From positions 1 through 13,806 of the forward strand of contig JAGXAV010000014.1 in NCBI GenBank assembly GCA_018971455.1: a stretch of DNA of 13,806 bases. Reading direction: 5' to 3'. This document shows positions 7,630 to 13,806 of this stretch, piece after piece. Below the pieces are notes generated by a model. The model ran no database searches and was not told where the DNA came from. It saw nothing but the letters and a program-made list of their open reading frames with translations. The position numbers and the translations under genes were made by a program. Every line of letters begins with the position of its first letter. The first letter of the stretch is position 1. The DNA comes from Rhodospirillales bacterium. GTDB lineage: Bacteria > Pseudomonadota > Alphaproteobacteria > Acetobacterales > Acetobacteraceae.

Positions 7630-9350
7630 CGGGGCCGGCCGTGAGCGGAATGGAGTGCGATCTGCTCGTCGTCGGCTCCGGCGCGGGCGGGCTGGCCGCC
7701 GCCGTCACCGCGGCACATCTCGGGCTTGATGTCATCGTCGCCGAGAAGGCGGCGCAGTTCGGCGGTACCACCGCCTGGTCGGGCGGCTGGATGTGGGTGC
7801 CGCGCAACCCGCTGGCCCAGGAAGCCGGCATCATCGAGGATGAGGAGGCGCCGCGCACCTATCTGCGCCATATCCTGGGCGCGCGGTACGAGCCGGCGCG
7901 CGTCGATCGCCTGCTCGCCATGGGCCCGCGCATGGTGCGTTTCTTTCGCACCCACACGGCGCTCGATTTCATCGACGGCAATGCCATTCCGGATTTCCAC
8001 GCCGAGGCGCCGGGCGGCGCCACCGGCGGGCGTTCGCTCTGCGCGGCCCCTTTCGACGGGCGGGCCCTGGGCGCGCGTATCCGCGATCTGCGTCCGCCGC
8101 TGCGCGAAACCGCGCCGTTCGGCATGGGCATCGCCTCGGGCGAGAATCTGCGCCGGTTCATGACGATGACCCGCTCCTTCGCGTCGTTCCGCCACGTCGT
8201 CGGGCGCGTGCTGCGCCATGCGCGAGACCTGCTGCTGCATGGCCGCGGCATGCACCTGGTCAACGGCAATGCCCTGGTGGCGCGCCTTTTGAAATCGGCG
8301 GATGACGAGCAGGTGCGCCTGCTCGCCGCTAGCCCGGTCGCGCGCCTGGTGGTGCGCGACGGCGTGGTGACTGGCGCGGTGCTGCGCCGGGGCGGGCAGG
8401 ATGTGGCGGTTCATGCGCGCCGCGGCGTGGTGCTCGCTGCCGGCGGGTTCCCGCATGACGTCGCGCGGATTGCGCGCAGCTTCGCCCATGCCCCCACCGG
8501 CCGGGAGCATTTCTCGGCGGCGCCCAAGACCAATGCCGGCGACGGGCTGCGCCTCGGCGCGCAGGCCGGCGGCGTCGTTCGCACCGATCTGGCGGCGGCC
8601 GGCGCGTGGGCGCCGGTCTCGCTCGCGCCGCGGCGCGGGGCCGAGCCCGGCCATTTCCCGCACCTCATCGAGCGGGCCAAGCCCGGCCTGATCGCGGTGC
8701 GCCGCAATGGCGCGCGCTTCGCCAACGAAGCGGATTCCCACCATGACGTGATGGCCGCACTGTTCGCGGCGACGCCGCCGGGCGAGCCGGCGGAGGCGTG
8801 GCTCATTGCCGATCACGCCTTCATCCGTCGCTACGGGCTGGGCGCGGCGCGGCCGGCGCCGGTGCCGCTGTGGCCGTTCCTGCGCTCGGGATATGTCAGG
8901 CGCGCGCGCAGCCTCGCCGGGCTCGCCACGCTGTGCGGTATTGATCCGGCCGGGCTCGCCGCGAGCATCGCAGCGTATAATCCACCGGCCCGCGAGGGGC
9001 ACGACCCCGCCTTCCATCGCGGCGAGAGCGCCTATAACCGCATCCAGGGAGACCGCGATCACGCGCCCAATCCGTGCGTGGCGCCGATCGAGACAGCGCC
9101 GTTCTACGCGGTGCAGATTCGCCCCGGCAGCCTGGGCACCTTCGCCGGGCTCTCCACCGACGCCGATGCGCGCGTGATCAATGATGAGGCGCAACCAATC
9201 GCCGGCCTTTACGCCGTCGGCAACGACATGTCGAGCGTGATGGGCGGCACCTACCCGGCGGGCGGCATCACGCTCGGCCCGGCGATGACCTTCGGCTATG
9301 TCGCCGCGCATCATGCCGCCGGCGTGCCGCTCGACAATAATCGCAACTGA
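7626..9350 (+). CDS. FAD-dependent dehydrogenase, fumarate reductase/3-ketosteroid dehydrogenase type (copy 2)
   Basis: A 574-residue paralogue of the preceding flavoprotein, alignable along its whole length. It has GSGAGG at 17-22, Glu40, QFGGTTAWSGG, FHRGESAYNR and the C-terminal GNDMSSVMGGTYPAGG with GPAMTFGY. Tyr543 and Gly547 of the last motif are retained. Two positions that are tyrosine in copy 1 differ: PDF instead of PDY (Phe124) and NEADSH instead of NETISY (His372). If these match the ketosteroid dehydrogenase catalytic tyrosines, this copy has a changed proton-abstracting residue and perhaps another substrate or step, or it works only with copy 1. The GTG at 7626 gives a four-base GTGA overlap with the upstream stop; GTG 7641 or ATG 7650 are alternative starts that would trim only the N-terminal tail. 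Cytoplasmic; no signal peptide. Confidence 0.83.
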   Translation: MTGPAVSGMECDLLVVGSGAGGLAAAVTAAHLGLDVIVAEKAAQFGGTTAWSGGWMWVPRNPLAQEAGIIEDEEAPRTYLRHILGARYEPARVDRLLAMGPRMVRFFRTHTALDFIDGNAIPDFHAEAPGGATGGRSLCAAPFDGRALGARIRDLRPPLRETAPFGMGIASGENLRRFMTMTRSFASFRHVVGRVLRHARDLLLHGRGMHLVNGNALVARLLKSADDEQVRLLAASPVARLVVRDGVVTGAVLRRGGQDVAVHARRGVVLAAGGFPHDVARIARSFAHAPTGREHFSAAPKTNAGDGLRLGAQAGGVVRTDLAAAGAWAPVSLAPRRGAEPGHFPHLIERAKPGLIAVRRNGARFANEADSHHDVMAALFAATPPGEPAEAWLIADHAFIRRYGLGAARPAPVPLWPFLRSGYVRRARSLAGLATLCGIDPAGLAASIAAYNPPAREGHDPAFHRGESAYNRIQGDRDHAPNPCVAPIETAPFYAVQIRPGSLGTFAGLSTDADARVINDEAQPIAGLYAVGNDMSSVMGGTYPAGGITLGPAMTFGYVAAHHAAGVPLDNNRN

Positions 9351-9369
9351 TCACGGGAGTTGCCGCACC

Positions 9370-9984
9370 ATGCAGTATGAAATCGCCACGCTCTGCATCC
9401 GCATCGGAGGCATTCCGGCGGCGCTGGAAGGCATCGCGGCCTTCACCGCCGCGTCCGCGGCGCGCGGCCGGCTGCTCGGCGTGTGGACCGCCGATATCGG
9501 CGTGCTCAACGAGATCCATGTGCTGCGCGGCTTTGCCGACGGCGCGGAGCTGGCCGCCGAGCGGCGCCGCACGCGGGAGGCGGCGAGCCCGTTCAATGCC
9601 GGCGACGTGCTGGCGGATTTCCGTCTGGACACCTACCAGCCGCTGCCATGCCTGCCGCCGGTGACGCCGGGCCGCTTCGGCGCGGTGTACGAAATCCGCA
9701 GCTATGCGCTGAAGCCGGGCGGCGTGCTGCCCACCGCCGCCGCGTGGGAGGCGGCGCTGCCGGAACGGCTGAAACTCTCGCCGCTCACCTTTGCCGGCTT
9801 CACCACCGACGGGCCAGCGCGCTTCGCCCATATCTGGCCCTATGCCAGCACGAATGACCGCGCGGCGACGCGCGCCGCGGCGGTGGCGCAGGGCATCTGG
9901 CCGCCCAAGGGCGGGCCGGCGTGGCTCACCGGCGACATGCGCTCGACGATCGCGCTCCCCGCCGCCTTCTCGCCGCTGGCCTGA
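9370..9984 (+). CDS. NIPSNAP family protein with two tandem ferredoxin-like domains
   Basis: A 204-residue protein made of two related halves. Residues 1 to about 95 run from MQYEIATLCIRIGG, and residues about 100-204 begin at AVYEIRSYALKPGG and contain FAHIWPYASTNDRAATR. Both halves match the NIPSNAP alpha-beta barrel pattern (strand, helix, then HxWxYxs-type segment); the second half is the better match. The biochemical role of bacterial NIPSNAP proteins is poorly defined. They are dimeric alpha-beta-barrel folds related to small monooxygenases and binding proteins, and often occur in catabolic operons. Here it sits 19 bases after the second flavoprotein and three bases before a TIM-barrel gene, so it is very likely co-expressed with them. 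GGGAG lies 11 bases upstream of the ATG. Binding or rearranging an unstable intermediate is possible but speculative. Confidence 0.8.
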   Translation: MQYEIATLCIRIGGIPAALEGIAAFTAASAARGRLLGVWTADIGVLNEIHVLRGFADGAELAAERRRTREAASPFNAGDVLADFRLDTYQPLPCLPPVTPGRFGAVYEIRSYALKPGGVLPTAAAWEAALPERLKLSPLTFAGFTTDGPARFAHIWPYASTNDRAATRAAAVAQGIWPPKGGPAWLTGDMRSTIALPAAFSPLA

Positions 9985-9987
9985 GCC

Positions 9988-10806
9988 ATGGCGCGCTCCT
10001 TCTCGCTGGCCTATCTCACGGCCGAGCGCCTGGCGCCGGCGGCGGCAATCCGCCTGGCGGCCGAGCTGGGCTACGACAATGTCGGCCTGCGCCTGCTGCC
10101 GGCGGCGCCGGGCGGGACATCCTTCCCGCTGCACACCGATGCAATCCTGCTGGGCGAGGCATTGGCGGCGCAGCGGGACACCGGCATTGGCGTGTTCGAC
10201 CTCGAGATCATCCGCATCGGCGCGGCGTTTCGCGCTGGCGACCATCTGCCATTCTTCGAGGCCGGGCGGCGCCTTGGCGCGCGGGCGATCCTGGTGGCCG
10301 GCGACGATCCCGATACCGCCCGCCTCACCGCCTCCTTCGCGGCGCTCTGCGAGGCGGCGGCGCCGTATGGGCTGACCTGCGACCTGGAGTTCATGCCCTG
10401 GACCGCGGTGAAGAACTGCGCCGCGGCCATGCGCGTGCTGGATGGCGCGGCCCAGCCCAATGCGCGCATCCTCGTGGATGCACTGCATTTCGCTCGGTCC
10501 GCCACCACGCTGGCCGAGATCGCGGCGATCCCGCGCGCACAGCTCGGCTACGCGCAGATATGCGATGCGCCGGCCGAAATTCCGGCAACCGACGAGGGGC
10601 TGATCCACACGGCGCGCGCCGAGCGCATGCTGCCGGGCGAGGGCGGCATCGATCTCGCGGGATTGTTCGCCGCCCTGCCCGCGGACCTGCCGGTGAGCAT
10701 CGAAATCCCCTCGGCCAGCCGCGTGCCGGTGTTGGGCGAGCGGGAATGGGCGCGCCAGGCGCTGGCCGCGACGCGGCGCGTGCTGGCGGCGATTCCGCAC
10801 CGTTGA
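9988..10806 (+). CDS. Xylose-isomerase-like TIM-barrel protein (possible 3-dehydroshikimate dehydratase-like enzyme)
   Basis: A 272-residue protein of the sugar phosphate isomerase/epimerase (AP_endonuc_2) superfamily. The divalent-metal site can be read in order: Glu134 in LEFMPW, Asp164 with His167 in ILVDALHF, Gln190 in YAQICD and Glu239 in SIEIPS. This E, D-xx-H, Q, E arrangement occurs in TIM-barrel isomerases and in 3-dehydroshikimate dehydratases of the AsbF/QuiC type. The segment ARAERMLPGEG before the last strand is also family-like. With an AroE-like gene upstream and protocatechuate dioxygenase genes downstream, dehydration of a dehydroshikimate-type intermediate to protocatechuate is an attractive role, but family membership alone cannot separate dehydratase from isomerase. 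The start follows the NIPSNAP stop by three bases. Confidence 0.78.
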   Translation: MARSFSLAYLTAERLAPAAAIRLAAELGYDNVGLRLLPAAPGGTSFPLHTDAILLGEALAAQRDTGIGVFDLEIIRIGAAFRAGDHLPFFEAGRRLGARAILVAGDDPDTARLTASFAALCEAAAPYGLTCDLEFMPWTAVKNCAAAMRVLDGAAQPNARILVDALHFARSATTLAEIAAIPRAQLGYAQICDAPAEIPATDEGLIHTARAERMLPGEGGIDLAGLFAALPADLPVSIEIPSASRVPVLGEREWARQALAATRRVLAAIPHR

Positions 10807-10817
10807 GCACCACGACG

Positions 10818-11657
10818 ATGCGTGTCGGCATCGATTCCTACTGCTACCACCGCCAGTTCGGCGAGCTCTATCCAGGCCTGGAGCGCGACCCGGGAACGCG
10901 CATCGATATATGGCAGTTCCTGGCCCATGCGCACGCGCTGGGGGTGGACGGTGTTTCGCTCGAGACCTGCTACCTGCCCGATGATCTCGACGTGGCGCGG
11001 CTGCGCGCGGCGCTGGAGGCTGTCGGGCTCGATGCGGTCTGGGCCTGGGGGCATCCGCAGGGCCTCGCTTCCGGCGCGCGGCCCGAGGCGGTGGACGATC
11101 TGATCGGTCATATCGGGCTCGCGGCCGCCGCCGGTGCGCGGGTGATGCGCATCTGTGCCGGCGGGCGGCGCTCCCGGCCGGCCGATTGGGCGACGCATCG
11201 GGGCGCATTGCTGCCGCTGCTGGCGCGCCTCGTCGGACCGGCCGAGACGCACGGCGTGGTGCTGGCGATCGAGAATCACATCGACCTGCTGGCGGCCGAA
11301 CTGGTCGAGCTCATCGAGACCATCGGCTCGCCCTGGCTGGGCGTGTGCTTCGATACCGCCAACAATCTGCGCATGGGCGAGGACCCGCTGGCCGTGGCGC
11401 GGCTGCTGGCGCCCCATGCGCGGGCGACGCATGTGAAGAACATCGTCCGCCGGTCCGGCGCGCCCGGCACCATGGCGGAGTGGCCGAGCACGGCCCTCGA
11501 TGCCGGCGCGATCGACATTCCCGCCGTGCTCGCCATCCTGCGCGGCGCCGGGTATGGCGGCCTGCTGGCGCTGGAGATCGACTATCTCGACCCGGCCTGC
11601 GGCGAGGACGCGGAGCCCGCCATCCGGCGCAGCCTTGCCTTTCTGCGCGGCGCGCTG

Positions 11658-11666
<9 letters not shown>
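10818..11666 (+). CDS. Second xylose-isomerase-like TIM-barrel protein (sugar phosphate isomerase/epimerase family)
   Basis: A 282-residue TIM-barrel protein, same superfamily as its neighbour but not a close copy. It opens with MRVGIDSYCYHR. Probable metal ligands are Glu152 in AIENH, Asp179 in CFDTANN, His205 in THVKN and Glu253 in LEIDY, so the active site looks complete. It has His where the preceding protein has Gln, nearer to ordinary sugar and cyclitol isomerases (IolE/IolI-like), so the two probably catalyse different steps. ATG 10818 was chosen, 11 bases after the upstream stop; TTG 10803 is a possible alternative that overlaps that stop. No clear ribosome binding site is visible. 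It is the last gene of the operon and overlaps the end of the convergent LysR gene by nine bases. Confidence 0.8.
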
Positions 11667-13500
<1,834 letters not shown>

Positions 13501-13503
13501 GCC

Positions 13504-13806
13504 ATGAGCCAGGCACTCGGCTACCTGAAGGAAACCGCCTCGCAGACCGCCGGCCCCTACGTTCATATCGGCCTCATCCCCGACATGGCGGGGTTCGACA
13601 TCTTCGAGAACAATTTCGGCAATGTGCTGGTCGGCCCGCAGACGCAGGGCGAGCGGATCACCATTGAAGGGCGTGTTCTGGACGGCACCGGCACGCCGGT
13701 GCGCGACGTGCTGATCGAGATCTGGCAGGCCAACGCCGCCGGCCGCTACCAGCACAAGGCGGACCAGCAGGACCTGCCGCTCGACGAGCATTTCCGCGGA
13801 TGGGGA
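13504..13806 (+). CDS. pcaG: Protocatechuate 3,4-dioxygenase alpha subunit, N-terminal part (runs off the right edge)
   Basis: The first 101 residues of the partner subunit of PcaH. It begins MSQALGYLKETASQTAGPYVHIG, the conserved PcaG N-terminus (xETxSQTAGPYVHIG), and continues through an intradiol beta-sheet core (ERITIEGRVLDGTG, VLIEIWQANAAGRYQHK). The alpha subunit does not bind iron but shapes the active site and holds the (alpha-beta) protomer together. About half the protein lies beyond the window. No frameshift is visible in the part present. It is co-transcribed with pcaH, and further beta-ketoadipate genes may follow, but this cannot be seen. Confidence 0.95.
   Translation, partial: MSQALGYLKETASQTAGPYVHIGLIPDMAGFDIFENNFGNVLVGPQTQGERITIEGRVLDGTGTPVRDVLIEIWQANAAGRYQHKADQQDLPLDEHFRGWG

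Noticed and set aside
7590..9314. A 574-codon minus-strand frame opposite the second flavoprotein.
   Set aside because: Low-complexity, Arg/His/Ala-rich translation without domain features; the plus strand encodes a clear FAD protein.
9268..11208. A 646-codon minus-strand frame opposite the NIPSNAP and TIM-barrel genes.
   Set aside because: It crosses several genes that have family motifs and ordered spacing, and its own translation is Arg/Gly/Ala-rich with no domain.

Overview
The window is a gene-dense stretch of high G+C DNA (roughly two thirds G+C by eye) from what is probably an alphaproteobacterium, for example a Rhodospirillales/Acetobacteraceae or Hyphomicrobiales member. That placement is an inference from composition, the Tat-exported substrate-binding protein and the gene families; no rRNA or other taxonomic marker is present. 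No tRNA, rRNA, CRISPR array, insertion sequence or prophage element was seen.

Layout. At the left edge, on the minus strand, lies the N-terminus of a Gfo/Idh/MocA-type oxidoreductase (1-192). A divergent control region (193-427) follows; it carries two IclR-operator-like palindromes 31 bp apart. From 428 to 11666 runs a tightly packed plus-strand operon of nine genes: a Tat-exported periplasmic binding protein, a LivH-type permease, a single polypeptide that fuses LivM, LivG and LivF, a divergent shikimate dehydrogenase-like (AroE family) enzyme, two tandem FAD-dependent dehydrogenases of the fumarate reductase/3-ketosteroid dehydrogenase type, a two-domain NIPSNAP protein, and two xylose-isomerase-like TIM-barrel proteins. 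A LysR regulator (minus strand, 11658-12605) converges on the operon with a 9-base overlap and diverges from pcaH. The 106-bp gap between LysR and pcaH holds a 20-bp inverted repeat. The right edge has pcaH (complete) and pcaG (truncated by the window end), the two subunits of protocatechuate 3,4-dioxygenase.

How it may work together. The only firmly assigned chemistry is protocatechuate ring cleavage by PcaHG. The genes to the left have what a pathway feeding protocatechuate from a hydroaromatic or alicyclic acid would need: ATP-driven uptake, an AroE-fold alcohol dehydrogenase with an altered substrate pocket, two flavoprotein desaturases that could introduce ring double bonds, and metal-dependent TIM-barrel enzymes, one of which has the ligand layout seen in 3-dehydroshikimate dehydratase-like proteins. 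The substrate could be quinate, shikimate or another cyclohexane carboxylic acid; the sequence does not decide this. The pathway is therefore a hypothesis, but the gene combination is the most interesting item in the window.
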